Origin: JAOUGY01 sp963825585
Lineage (GTDB): Bacteria; Actinomycetota; Acidimicrobiia; Spongiisociales; ZC4RG35
Direction of reading: 5' to 3'
NCBI GenBank assembly: GCA_963825585.1
Contig: CAWGTX010000001.1
Coordinates: 806,001 to 870,000 of the forward strand
DNA: 64,000 nt
The position numbers and the translations under genes are program-made. Shown here piece after piece: positions 8,546 to 19,406 of the stretch (its first letter is position 1; every line of letters starts with the position of its first letter). The notes under the pieces were generated by a model. That model made no database searches. It saw nothing but the letters and a program-made list of their open reading frames with translations, and was not told the DNA's origin.

Positions 8546-9793
8546 ATGAACTACGACATCGCCACGCCCACCCTTTCCGAGCAGGGCAGCCAACGTCTCG
8601 TCTGGGCCGGACGGCGCATGCAGGTCCTGTCGACCATCCGCGAGCGGTTCCGTGCCGAGCGGCCGCTCGAGGGCAAGACCATCGCTGCCTGCCTCCATGT
8701 GACGGCCGAGACGGCCAACCTCATGCTGGCGCTGCGCGATGCCGGGGCACGGCCGATCCTGTGCGCCTCCAACCCGCTCTCGACCCAGGACGACGTGGCG
8801 GCCGCGCTGGTCGCCGAGGGGATCTCGGTGTTCGCCATCCGCGGCGAGGACAACACCAGCTATTACCAGCATCTGAACGCCGCCCTCGACATGGAACCCG
8901 ACATCACGATGGACGACGGTGCGGATCTGGCGACGCTCCTGCACACGTCGCGCACGGACATCACCCCGCTGGGCTCCACCGAGGAGACCACCACCGGTGT
9001 CATCAGGCTCCGGGCCATGTTCGAGGAGGGCAAGCTGCGTCTGCCGGTCGTTGCCGTCAACGACTCCCAGACCAAGCATCTCTTCGACAACAAGTACGGG
9101 ACCGGTCAGTCGGCGATCGACGGCATCATCCGGGCCTCCAACGTCCTGATTGCTGGCCTGACGGTGGTGGTGGTCGGGTACGGGAACTGCGGGCAGGGCG
9201 TTGCCAACCGGGCGGATGGATTGGGAGCCAAAGTCGTGGTGGTGGAGGTCGATCCGGTGCGTGCCCTGTCGGCCGCCATGGACGGGTACCGGGTTCTCAC
9301 GGCCGATGACGCCGCCCGCATCGGTGACATCTTCCTCACCGTCACCGGCAACAAGCACGTCCTGCGTCGCCAGCACTTCGAGGTGATGAAGGACAGCGCC
9401 ATCATCGCCAACGCCGGGCACTTCGACATCGAGCTGGACTTGGTTGCCCTGGGGGAGATGGCGAAGGAACGCCGCCAGGTGCGCGCCAACCTCGAGGAGT
9501 ACCACCTCAGCGATGGCCGTCGCATCCTGGTGGCAGCCGAGGGCCGGCTCGTGAACCTGGGCGCTGCCGAAGGCCATCCGGCCGACGTGATGGACATGTC
9601 GTTCTCGAACCAGGCCCTCGCCGCCGAGTGGCTGGTCGCCAACGAAGGCCGTCTGGACCCCGGGATCTACACGCTCGCCGACGAAATCGACCGCCACGTC
9701 GCAACCATCAAGCTGGAAGCGTTGGGCGGCGGACTCGAGAAGCTCACCCCGGAGCAGGAGGCCTATCTGTCGGGGTGGCAGGAAGGAACATGA
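8546..9793 (+). CDS. ahcY: Adenosylhomocysteinase (S-adenosylhomocysteine hydrolase)
   Basis: The 415-residue enzyme splits S-adenosylhomocysteine into adenosine and homocysteine and so keeps methyltransferases active. Visible motifs are CLHVTAETANLM near the N terminus, GSTEETTTGV, the substrate region NDSQTKHLFDNKYGTGQS, the NAD-binding GYGNCGQGVA, and NAGHFDIELD. It lacks the long insertion of some bacterial forms, so it is of the shorter type. ATG 8546 is preferred over TTG 8540. It follows the Trm112-like gene after 100 bp, probably in one unit with manB. Confidence 0.92.
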   Translation: MNYDIATPTLSEQGSQRLVWAGRRMQVLSTIRERFRAERPLEGKTIAACLHVTAETANLMLALRDAGARPILCASNPLSTQDDVAAALVAEGISVFAIRGEDNTSYYQHLNAALDMEPDITMDDGADLATLLHTSRTDITPLGSTEETTTGVIRLRAMFEEGKLRLPVVAVNDSQTKHLFDNKYGTGQSAIDGIIRASNVLIAGLTVVVVGYGNCGQGVANRADGLGAKVVVVEVDPVRALSAAMDGYRVLTADDAARIGDIFLTVTGNKHVLRRQHFEVMKDSAIIANAGHFDIELDLVALGEMAKERRQVRANLEEYHLSDGRRILVAAEGRLVNLGAAEGHPADVMDMSFSNQALAAEWLVANEGRLDPGIYTLADEIDRHVATIKLEALGGGLEKLTPEQEAYLSGWQEGT

Positions 9794-9802
9794 GCGAGGA
9801 GC

Positions 9803-9909
9803 TGCTGGCTGCTGGCCAGAACGAGCGTTCCAGCCAGGAGCCAGGGAGCCAGGAGCCAGGCAGAGCCAGGAGCCAGGGCAGGAGCAGAGCCAGGAGCCAG
9901 GAGCCGGAG
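9803..9909 (+). repeat. Degenerate 7-bp tandem array, AGCCAGG type
   Basis: The stretch starts with two CTGGCTG-type units, is interrupted by a short spacer, and continues on the opposite sense with about ten AGCCAGG units separated by small insertions. The two senses could fold back on each other. It fills the gap between ahcY and comF. It belongs to the same family as arrays near 37.5, 49.7, 49.8 and 56.0 kb. Confidence 0.75.
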
Positions 9910-9966
9910 CTAGGGCAGCTCGGCTAGCTCTCCGATTGGCTGGTCAGCTGGGCAGCTCCCTTTTTG
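9907..9966 (+). terminator. Possible ahcY terminator
   Basis: A 7-bp stem GAGCTAG/CTAGCTC (9907-9913 and 9924-9930) is followed by further AGCT-rich inverted sequence and a run of five T at 9961-9965. The T run suggests intrinsic termination, though the best stem is not directly next to it. Confidence 0.3.
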
Positions 9967-9980
9967 TCACCCCCCTCCGA

Positions 9981-9986
9981 TACGTT
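9981..9986 (+). promoter_or_regulatory. -10 box TACGTT, leaderless comF start
   Basis: TACGTT lies 8 nt before ATG 9995. There is no ribosome binding site in the gap, consistent with a leaderless transcript. Confidence 0.4.
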
Positions 9987-9994
9987 CGGGGTGC

Positions 9995-10549
9995 ATGATT
10001 TGTCTTGCTTGTCGTGGACTCTCGGGCGGTCGGTTGTGTGGGCGCTGTGGGGCGGCGTTGCGACCGGCGTCCGACCGTTGGGTTGAACCGGGGGTGCTGG
10101 TCCGTTCGGCGTTTCTGCACGACGGGCCGGCGCGACAGCTGGTGCATCGGTTGAAGTACGACGGGGTGGTGGCGGCCGCTCGGTTGCTGGCGGGCTCGAT
10201 GGCTCCGCTCGTGGTGGGTGCATCGGCGCTGGTGCCCGTTCCGCGCACGGTGGTCAGACGACACCGCTACGGGATCGACCCAGGCATCGAGTTGGCCCAC
10301 GCTCTGAAGGCGTTGACCGGAATCCCCGTGGAGGCGTCGCTGATTCCTGAGGTCGCGGCCCGGGCCCGGGCCGGGCGGGTGCGCACCGATCGTCGTGAGC
10401 CTGGTTTCCGGTTGCGGGGCCCCGTAGTTCCAGGTGCGGTGCTCGTGGACGACGTCATCACCACGGGTGGCACGCTCGGTCATGTCGCCGGATTGACCGG
10501 AGTCGGTCGTGCGGTGACTGCGACTTCGCGCATTCTCGACTCAAGTTGA
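9995..10549 (+). CDS. ComF-family phosphoribosyltransferase-like protein
   Basis: The 184-residue protein has an N-terminal zinc ribbon (CLACRG and CGRCG), the ComF segment LVHRLKYDG, PVPRTVVRRHRYG, and the PRTase loop AVLVDDVITTGGTL. ComF proteins are cytoplasmic and needed for natural DNA uptake in competent bacteria, where the PRTase-like domain is thought to help handle incoming single-stranded DNA. Many non-competent actinobacteria also carry one. It is somewhat short for the family (usually 200-240). No other competence gene is in the window. Confidence 0.8.
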   Translation: MICLACRGLSGGRLCGRCGAALRPASDRWVEPGVLVRSAFLHDGPARQLVHRLKYDGVVAAARLLAGSMAPLVVGASALVPVPRTVVRRHRYGIDPGIELAHALKALTGIPVEASLIPEVAARARAGRVRTDRREPGFRLRGPVVPGAVLVDDVITTGGTLGHVAGLTGVGRAVTATSRILDSS

Positions 10550-10631
10550 ACGCAGGTTTGTCCGAAACACCAGTGACTAGTCTCTTGGAGTGATTCAAAT
10601 AGGGTCCCTCCGGGGGGAAAGCTGAGGACAG

Positions 10632-11159
10632 GTGGACGTTCGATTGCATTCACGCAACACCGTCATCGATGATGGCTTGCGAGCCATGATCGAGGACAAG
10701 GTCGGCCACGCCGGGCGTGTCTTCGACCACGACACGCGCGTCGACGTCGAGGTGTCGGAGGAACGCAACCCAAGGCGGGCGCCGGAGCGCTATCGCATCG
10801 AGCTCACGAGCTCGGTGGGGGGACGGTTCCTGCGCATCGCCAGCGATGCCGCTACGCCCGAGGCGGCGCTCGACGATGCCGTCGAGCGCTTCACCCGGCA
10901 GCTGCGGCGCATGAAGGAACGCACCATCGATGGCCGCCGCAGGACCGAGACACCCCAGGCGGAAGTCGAACGTCCCGAGAACGAAGAGGTGGTGCGTACC
11001 AAGCAGTTCATCATGAAGCCGATGACGTTGGATGAGGCCGTCCTCCAGATGGACCTCGTCGGCCACGACTTCTTCTTCTTCCTGAACTCGGCGACCGACA
11101 AACAAAGCGTCTTGTACCGCCGCCGCGACAGCCGACTCGGACTGATAGAGCCGGCATGA
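10632..11159 (+). CDS. hpf: Long-form ribosome hibernation promoting factor
   Basis: The 175-residue protein has an N-terminal S30AE/YfiA domain (residues ~1-100) and a C-terminal dimerisation domain with KQFIMKPMTLDEAVLQM, HDFFFFLNS and YRRRDSRLGLIEP. Long HPF dimers join two 70S ribosomes into inactive 100S particles in slow growth. GTG 10632 was chosen, with GGGG-rich sequence about 20 nt upstream and a TAGTCT box near 10576 as a possible promoter. The order hpf-regulator-secA is close to the conserved hpf-secA-prfB order of many Gram-positives. Confidence 0.92.
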   Translation: MDVRLHSRNTVIDDGLRAMIEDKVGHAGRVFDHDTRVDVEVSEERNPRRAPERYRIELTSSVGGRFLRIASDAATPEAALDDAVERFTRQLRRMKERTIDGRRRTETPQAEVERPENEEVVRTKQFIMKPMTLDEAVLQMDLVGHDFFFFLNSATDKQSVLYRRRDSRLGLIEPA

Positions 11160-11181
11160 GTACATGGGATCGATAACAGCC

Positions 11182-11841
11182 ATGAGTAGAGGACCATCCA
11201 TCGTCATCGTCGACGACGCACCGCTGTTTCAGGCGGGCCTGAGCGCGGCGTTCAAGGAAGAAGGGTTCGAGATCGCCGGCCAGGCCGAACGTGCCCTGGA
11301 CGCCGTGACCATCGCCCGCGACGCCTCCCCCGACCTGGTGCTGCTCGACGTGCTCATGCCGGGAATCTCCGGCCTCGACGTGGTGGCCAAGATCATCGAG
11401 GTGTCCCCCCGTACCCGGGTCGTGCTCCTCACGTCATCGGAGTCCGAGGAGGATCTGCTCAAGGCCATCAAGGCCGGCGCCCGCGGCTACATCGTCAAGA
11501 CCACGCCGCTGGCGGAATTGGTGGCGGCCGTCCGTGAAGTCCTGCACGGCGGAGCGGTCGTATCTCCGGCGATGGGCGGCAAGCTCTTCGACACCGTCGC
11601 CCATCTCTTGCGGCATCGCGAGCTCAACGCAACCCGGCGCCCGGCTCTCACCGGTCGCGAGGTCGAGGTGCTTCAGGCGATCGCCGACGGAATGACCTCC
11701 CGGGAGATCGGCGACCGTCTCTACATCTCCGAGAACACCGTGAAGAACCACGTCCGCAACATCCTCGACAAGCTCGGCCTCCGCTCCCGCAACGAGGCCG
11801 TCATGTACGCCCTGCGCGAGGGAATGATCCGGGCTTCCTGA
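11182..11841 (+). CDS. NarL/FixJ-type response regulator
   Basis: The 219-residue protein has a receiver domain with the acidic pair in IVIVDDAPLF, the phosphorylated Asp in LVLLDVLMPG, and the conserved Thr/Lys region VVLLTS and IVKTTPL. A LuxR-type helix-turn-helix follows (LTGREVEVLQAIADGMTSREIG, NTVKNHVRNILDKLG). It should bind DNA after phosphorylation, but no histidine kinase lies nearby. An alternative ATG at 11164 would add six residues. Its position between hpf and secA is unusual and might link it to growth-state control; that is inference. Confidence 0.85.
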   Translation: MSRGPSIVIVDDAPLFQAGLSAAFKEEGFEIAGQAERALDAVTIARDASPDLVLLDVLMPGISGLDVVAKIIEVSPRTRVVLLTSSESEEDLLKAIKAGARGYIVKTTPLAELVAAVREVLHGGAVVSPAMGGKLFDTVAHLLRHRELNATRRPALTGREVEVLQAIADGMTSREIGDRLYISENTVKNHVRNILDKLGLRSRNEAVMYALREGMIRAS

Positions 11842-11869
11842 ACAGCGATCCGCAAACCTGGCGGATCAG

Positions 11870-11875
11870 TAGCAT
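11870..11875 (+). promoter_or_regulatory. -10 box TAGCAT upstream of secA
   Basis: TAGCAT lies 10 nt before ATG 11886, with no Shine-Dalgarno sequence between, so the secA transcript may be leaderless or have a leader of 1-3 nt. Confidence 0.4.
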
Positions 11876-11885
11876 TCATCCCCGT

Positions 11886-14492
<2,607 letters not shown>

Positions 14493-14556
14493 GTCGGGCC
14501 GAACAGCGGCCTCCGACGGCCCTCTAGACTCGACCTCTCCCTCTCAACGGACGCTC

Positions 14557-15676
14557 ATGCCAGACATCACAGACCCCCGCGCAGCGCTCTCCGAACTTCG
14601 AGCCCGGCTCGACGACGCCCGGAGGTTCCTTTGACGTCGAAGCCAAGGAAGCAGAACTAGAGGAGCTGAGGGCCGAGGCCGGCTCGCCCGAGCTGTGGAA
14701 CGACCCCGATCGCGCCAAGTCGGTGACCCAGCGTCTCAACCGTTCCGAGGGCATCTTCGAGTTGCTGTCGTCGCTGGAGACGGGTCTCGAGGACTCCGAG
14801 GTCCTCATCGACTTCGGCGACGAGGACTCCCGGGCCGAGGCGATCGACACGCTCACCCGGGTGTCCGGCGAACTCGACCGTTTGGAGCTCGAGTCACTGT
14901 TCTTCGGTGAATACGACGATCGTGACGCCATTCTCACGGTCTACGCCGGCGCGGGGGGAGTGGATGCCCAGGACTGGGCGGAGATGATGGTCCGCATGTA
15001 CGAGCGGTACCTGAAGGGCAAAGGCTTCTCGGTCACGATCGACGAGTGGACCGATGGTGACGAGGCCGGCATCAAGTCGGCCACCCTCACCGTCAGCGGT
15101 GACCGCGCCTATGGCACACTCGAGTCGGAGCGGGGGGTGCATCGTCTCGTCCGCATCAGTCCGTTCGACTCCAACGCCCGTCGGCAGACGTCGTTCGCCG
15201 GGGTGGATCTCGTGCCCGAGGTGGGCGACGAGGTCGACATCGAGATCAAGGACGACGATCTTCGCATCGACACCTACCGGTCCCAGGGCGCCGGTGGTCA
15301 GCACGTCAACACCACCGACTCGGCGGTGCGCATCACTCACCTCCCCACCGGGCTGGTGGCATCGTGTCAGAATGAACGAAGCCAACTCCAGAACCGGGCC
15401 AAGGCCATGACACACCTCAAGGCGAAGCTCGCCGAGCTGGCTCGTCAGGAACGTGAGGCGCACCTCCAGGAGATCCGCGGTGAACAGAACGAGGCCGGGT
15501 GGGGGCGTCAGATCCGCTCGTACGTGTTGCAGCCGTACCAGATGGTCAAGGACCTCCGCACCAACCAGGAGAGCGGAAACATCTCGGCGATCCTGGATGG
15601 CGATCTCGACGAGTTCGTCGAGGCCTACCTGCGATGGCGCCGCGCCCGGCACGAGGTCGTGATCGCCGAGCAATGA
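14557..15676 (+). CDS. prfB: Peptide chain release factor 2 (programmed +1 frameshift)
   Basis: The 372-residue factor reads UAA and UGA stops. It is encoded in two frames: 25 codons from ATG 14557, an in-frame TGA at 14632-14634, and then the +1 frame from 14633 to 15676. The site CTT TGA C with an upstream GGAGG is the classical RF2 autoregulation signal. The catalytic GGQ is in SQGAGGQHVN at about residues 246-248. Frame 1 alone gives a 25-residue peptide ending RRFL, so a gene caller will miss the true start. Confidence 0.95.
14619..14635 (+). promoter_or_regulatory. Programmed +1 frameshift site of prfB
   Basis: The sequence CGGAGGTTCCTTTGAC contains a Shine-Dalgarno-like GGAGG three nt before the slippery CTT, then the stop TGA followed by C. 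In known RF2 genes low RF2 makes the ribosome stall at UGA and slip forward, restoring RF2. All required elements are visible. Confidence 0.9.
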
Positions 15677-15684
15677 CCGGGATT

Positions 15685-15710
15685 ACCGGAGGGCACTGGT
15701 AGCCTCCGGT
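15685..15710 (+). terminator. Hairpin after prfB
   Basis: ACCGGAGG (15685-15692) and CCTCCGGT (15703-15710) form a perfect 8-bp stem with a 10-nt loop, 9 nt after the prfB stop. No T run follows. Confidence 0.45.
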
Positions 15711-15824
15711 CAACCACACACAGCTTTTGCGTCCGCCGCGCGGGCGCTCGACGAGCCGCTCGCGGCTCAGGCGCGCACCGGATCCTGCAGAGCCGGGTCC
15801 GGCCCGCAGCCAATCGAGGTAATC

Positions 15825-16691
15825 GTGATTCGACTCCACAACGTGACCAAGGTCTACGAGGGGGGCACCGTCGCCGCCCGGGACGTGAGCCTCGACATCC
15901 AAAAGGGCGAGTTCGTCTTCCTGGTCGGGGCCTCCGGGTCCGGCAAGTCCACGCTCATCCGCCTGATGCTCCGCCAGGAGCCAATCACCCGCGGTCAGAT
16001 CTGGGTGGCGGGCAAGGACATCACCACACTGCCGAACTGGAAGGTGCCGTATCTGCGTCGTTCGATCGGCACGGTGTTCCAGGACTTCAAACTTCTTCCC
16101 AACAAGACGGTCTCCGAGAACGTCGCCTTCGCTCTCGAGGTGCTGGGTCGACCCCGATCGGTGATCGGCCCCCAGGTCGAGCAGGTGCTCGACCTGGTTG
16201 GCCTCTCCGACAAGGGCGACCGCTACCCCCGCCAGCTGTCCGGTGGTGAGCAGCAGCGGGTTTCCGTGGCGCGTGCCTTCGTGAACCGGCCCCCCATCCT
16301 GTTGGCCGACGAGCCGACCGGAAACCTCGACCCCGCCAACTCGGTGGGAATCATGAAGCTGCTCGATCGGATCAACCGCACCGGCACCACCATCGTGATG
16401 GCCACCCACGACCACGCCATCGTCGACGCCATGCAGCGTCGGGTGGTCGCGCTCGAGCGGGGTCTGATGATCCGTGACCAGGCGTCCGGCCGCTACGACG
16501 CCTTCGTCGCAGGCGAGGCGGAGGCTCCGCCCGCCATCGACGAGTCGGCCATGGGCGAGATCGTTCCCGACTCCGCCAAGCCAGAGCAGGCCACGCAACC
16601 CGTCGAGGTTCCTGCGGTCGAGGAGAGCGAGCACGACGACTCGGTGATGCAGACCGCCATGGACGTCGATGGCGAGGAACCGACTCCATGA
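15825..16691 (+). CDS. ftsE: Cell division ATP-binding protein FtsE, long C terminus
   Basis: The ABC ATPase pairs with FtsX at the divisome and controls cell-wall hydrolases. Walker A GASGSGKST lies at about residues 36-44, the signature LSGGEQQR near 138, and Walker B ILLADEPTGNLD near 157. The protein has 288 residues, about 60 more than usual; the extra C-terminal tail is Glu/Pro/Ala-rich and acidic, so probably disordered. The GTG start at 15825 precedes the family N terminus. Its stop overlaps the ftsX start by 4 bp. Confidence 0.93.
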   Translation: MIRLHNVTKVYEGGTVAARDVSLDIQKGEFVFLVGASGSGKSTLIRLMLRQEPITRGQIWVAGKDITTLPNWKVPYLRRSIGTVFQDFKLLPNKTVSENVAFALEVLGRPRSVIGPQVEQVLDLVGLSDKGDRYPRQLSGGEQQRVSVARAFVNRPPILLADEPTGNLDPANSVGIMKLLDRINRTGTTIVMATHDHAIVDAMQRRVVALERGLMIRDQASGRYDAFVAGEAEAPPAIDESAMGEIVPDSAKPEQATQPVEVPAVEESEHDDSVMQTAMDVDGEEPTP

Positions 16692-17608
16692 CGAGGCTCG
16701 CCGTCCTCATCCGTGAGGCCCTCATCAACCTCCGCCGCAACGCGCTGGTCGTCACCGGCGCCGTGCTGGCGGTGTTCATTTCACTGTCGCTGGCGTTCGG
16801 GGCGCTCGTTCTCAACGAGTTGCTTCGCATCAACACACTCGCCTGGCAAGAGGGCACTCATGTCATCGCGTTCCTGAAGGACGTCGACGAGGGTGGCCTG
16901 AGCCCCGAGCTGCAGGCCCAGATGGTCGGTCAGGTCGAGTCGTGGACCGAGGTCAAGCCTCCCGTTCGGTACGTCGACAAGCTGGCGGCGTTCGAGGAGT
17001 TCAAGGTGCTCTTCGCCGACCGCCCCGAGCTGTACGAGTCGATCGATCAAACCGTGTTGCCGGCGTCGTTGCGTATCGAACTCAACGACATCAACGAGTA
17101 CCGGGCCGTCACCGCTCGCCTTCAGGTCGACCCGGCGGTCAAGGAGGTCAACTCTCTCGGACCCCAGATCGAGCGGCTCGCCACCCTCTCGCGCGTGCTC
17201 AACTTTCTCGGTCTCGGTCTTGCCCTCGTACTGGGGTCGTCGGCGGTGATCCTCATCGCCAACACGATCCGTATGGCCATCTACGCCCGGCGCGACGAGG
17301 TCAGCATCATGAAGCTGGTCGGTGCGTCCAACTGGTACATCCGGATTCCCTTCGTGCTGGAGGGGCTCATGGAAGGTCTGCTCGGAGCGATCCTGGCGGT
17401 CCTCACCGTGTGGATCGCCGCTCAGAACCTGAGCGGCGCCACCGAGTCGATCCAGCTCATCCAGTTGACCATCTCGAACGGCTTCTTCCTGCGCTGGGGT
17501 GTGCTGTTCGTGTTGTTCGGGGCGGCCGCCGGAGTGATCGGTTCCCTTCTCGGGTTGAGCCGGTACCTGCGGGAGGCCGACGGAGGAGCCCAGCCAGGGG
17601 CAGCGTGA
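16688..17608 (+). CDS. ftsX: Cell division membrane protein FtsX
   Basis: The 306-residue protein has one N-terminal membrane segment (ALVVTGAVLAVFISLSLAFG), an extracytoplasmic domain (about residues 45-165) and three C-terminal membrane segments, the FtsX topology. ARRDEVSIMKLVGASNWYIR is the conserved cytoplasmic coupling segment. With FtsE it transmits ATP hydrolysis to a peptidoglycan hydrolase outside the membrane. The stop overlaps the start of the M23 hydrolase gene, which is the likely target of the complex. Confidence 0.93.
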   Translation: MTRLAVLIREALINLRRNALVVTGAVLAVFISLSLAFGALVLNELLRINTLAWQEGTHVIAFLKDVDEGGLSPELQAQMVGQVESWTEVKPPVRYVDKLAAFEEFKVLFADRPELYESIDQTVLPASLRIELNDINEYRAVTARLQVDPAVKEVNSLGPQIERLATLSRVLNFLGLGLALVLGSSAVILIANTIRMAIYARRDEVSIMKLVGASNWYIRIPFVLEGLMEGLLGAILAVLTVWIAAQNLSGATESIQLIQLTISNGFFLRWGVLFVLFGAAAGVIGSLLGLSRYLREADGGAQPGAA

Positions 17609-18810
17609 TGAGGCGTCCAGTCCCGACCTTCGCCCTCACATTGCTGCTGGTGGCAGGTTCGTTCGGGACGGCCGTCGCCGCCGACCCTCAGTCCGAACTC
17701 GAACAGATCCAGGCCGAGATCGCCGCTCTCAACGACCGGATCGATGCTGCCGAGGCGCAGAAGGGGGAGGCCGCTCAGCAACTGGCTGCGGCCCAGGCCC
17801 AGGTCGAGGAGGTCCTCGGTGAGCTGGCGGCAGCACAGGGAGCGGTCGACGAGGTGCAGGCCTCCATCACCGCCGAGGAAGCCAACCTGGCCGACCTCCA
17901 AGCCCAACTCGAGCAACTCGAACGCGACCTGGCCGAGACCAAGGCCGAGATCTCGACCACCCAGCAGGACCTCGAGCTCCAGGTGGTCCAGATGTACATG
18001 GATGCGTCTTCGTCGGTGGGGGCTTCCATGCTCACGTTCGACTCCGCTGCCGACCTCGCCATCGGGCTCACCTACTCATCGGACCTGGCCTCGACCAGTG
18101 AGGACCTCATCGACGGCTTCGTGGCACTCCGGGAGGAAGAGGAGCGCCAGCAGAGTGACGTCGACGGTCGGCGGGTTCAGGTGGAGGATTCACTGGCGAA
18201 CCTGGACGCGGAACGCAAGGTGCTCGAGGCCGATCTCGCGAAGGTCCGCGAGCTACAGGCCGCCGCCGAGGAAGACCTGGTGGCGGCCCAGAACATCCTG
18301 AACAGCATCAATTCCGATATCAGAGCGGCCGAGCAGCACAAGGACGGCCTGGAAGCCGAGTCGGCCCGTATCGAAGAGGAGATCAAGCGGCTCCAGAGCC
18401 GTGGTGACGGGACCAACCCCGGCGGCGGTGCCATCGGCTGGCCGGTCAACGGTCCGGTGACGTCGGCGTTCGGCTATCGCACCCATCCGATCTTCGGAAC
18501 CAGGAAGTTCCATGCCGGGGTCGACATCGGAGTGGGCCACGGCACACCGATCGCCGCTGCTGAGGATGGCGTGGTGATCCTGTCAGGCCCGTATGGCGGG
18601 TACGGCAACGCCGTCGTCATCGACCACGGTGGCGGTCTCTCGACCCTCTACGCCCACCAGAGCTCGATCGTGGCCGGCACCGGCGCCAGCGTTTCGAAGG
18701 GAGAGGTGCTCGGGTACGTCGGATGCACCGGGTACTGCACCGGCGCCCACCTCCATTTCGAAACGAGGGTGAACGGATCACCCGTCGACCCGCTGGGGTA
18801 TCTCGGATGA
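17608..18810 (+). CDS. Coiled-coil M23 endopeptidase (FtsEX-controlled hydrolase)
   Basis: The 400-residue exported protein has a signal peptide (LTLLLVAGSFGTAVAADP), a long coiled coil to residue ~265, and a C-terminal LytM/M23 domain. The zinc site reads HAGVDIGVGHGTPI with a later HLHFET, so both metal-binding segments are intact. This is the EnvC/PcsB-like arrangement, in which FtsEX acts on the coiled coil. The start ATG overlaps the ftsX stop, so ftsE, ftsX and this gene are one operon. An intact catalytic site suggests a true hydrolase rather than a mere amidase activator. Confidence 0.88.
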   Translation: MRRPVPTFALTLLLVAGSFGTAVAADPQSELEQIQAEIAALNDRIDAAEAQKGEAAQQLAAAQAQVEEVLGELAAAQGAVDEVQASITAEEANLADLQAQLEQLERDLAETKAEISTTQQDLELQVVQMYMDASSSVGASMLTFDSAADLAIGLTYSSDLASTSEDLIDGFVALREEEERQQSDVDGRRVQVEDSLANLDAERKVLEADLAKVRELQAAAEEDLVAAQNILNSINSDIRAAEQHKDGLEAESARIEEEIKRLQSRGDGTNPGGGAIGWPVNGPVTSAFGYRTHPIFGTRKFHAGVDIGVGHGTPIAAAEDGVVILSGPYGGYGNAVVIDHGGGLSTLYAHQSSIVAGTGASVSKGEVLGYVGCTGYCTGAHLHFETRVNGSPVDPLGYLG

Positions 18811-19259
18811 TCAAGGTCGTCACCACCAACCGTCGTGCCACCCACGATTATGAGATCCTCGAGCGCTTCGAGGCCGGGATGGTCCTCGACGGCTCCGAGG
18901 TGAAGTCGCTTCGGGAGGGCAAGGCCAACTTGAAGGACTCATTCGCCTGGGTGAAGCGGGGTGAGGTCTTCCTGGTGGGAGCCTACATCGCCCCGTATAC
19001 CTTCGCCCGCGACGGTGGCCACCTCCCCGAACGCGACCGCAAGCTGCTGCTCCACCGCCGCGAGATCGACCACATCGCCTCGAAACTGGCCGAGAAAGGT
19101 CTCACCCTGGTGCCCATGAAGCTCTACTTCAAGGACGGCACCGTCAAAGCCGAGCTCGGCCTCGGTCGCGGCAAGAACACCGTCGACAAGCGCCAGTCGC
19201 TGAAGGAACGCGAGAGCAAACGCGAGATGGAGCGAGCCCTCCGCCGCGCCAGCCGGTGA
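18807..19259 (+). CDS. smpB: SsrA-binding protein SmpB
   Basis: The 150-residue RNA-binding protein brings tmRNA to stalled ribosomes. It contains NRRATHDYEI, AGMVLDGSEVKSLREGKANLKDS, the C-terminal ELGLGRGKNTVDKRQSLKER and a basic tail, all standard. ATG 18807 overlaps the preceding stop (ATGA). Its partner, the tmRNA gene, lies about 980 bp downstream on the same strand, with one reverse-strand gene between them. Confidence 0.95.
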   Translation: MIKVVTTNRRATHDYEILERFEAGMVLDGSEVKSLREGKANLKDSFAWVKRGEVFLVGAYIAPYTFARDGGHLPERDRKLLLHRREIDHIASKLAEKGLTLVPMKLYFKDGTVKAELGLGRGKNTVDKRQSLKERESKREMERALRRASR

Positions 19260-19317
19260 GGACATCAAACCCAGGGTTGTAGACCACACCACGTGTAGTC
19301 GTGAGCCCACAGAATGC

Positions 19318-19351
19318 GGAAGAGGCCGGACCCACGGGTCCGGCCTCTTCC
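19318..19351. terminator. Strong bidirectional hairpin between smpB and a convergent gene
   Basis: A 34-nt near-perfect palindrome has arms 19318-19333 and 19336-19351 (GGAAGAGGCCGG... paired with its complement). It sits between convergent genes and has no T run, so it probably acts for both strands. Confidence 0.65.
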
Positions 19352-19406
19352 GTGTACCCTCTCCGGGCGTCCGGTCCCGGTGAGCGGAGGGTGATCTCGA
19401 GCTTGT

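Noticed and set aside
6803..9697. Long reverse-strand frame of 964 codons opposite manB and ahcY
   Set aside because: It is the antisense of two clear enzyme genes in GC-rich sequence; its composition (many Gly, Arg, Asp, His) is typical of a shadow frame.
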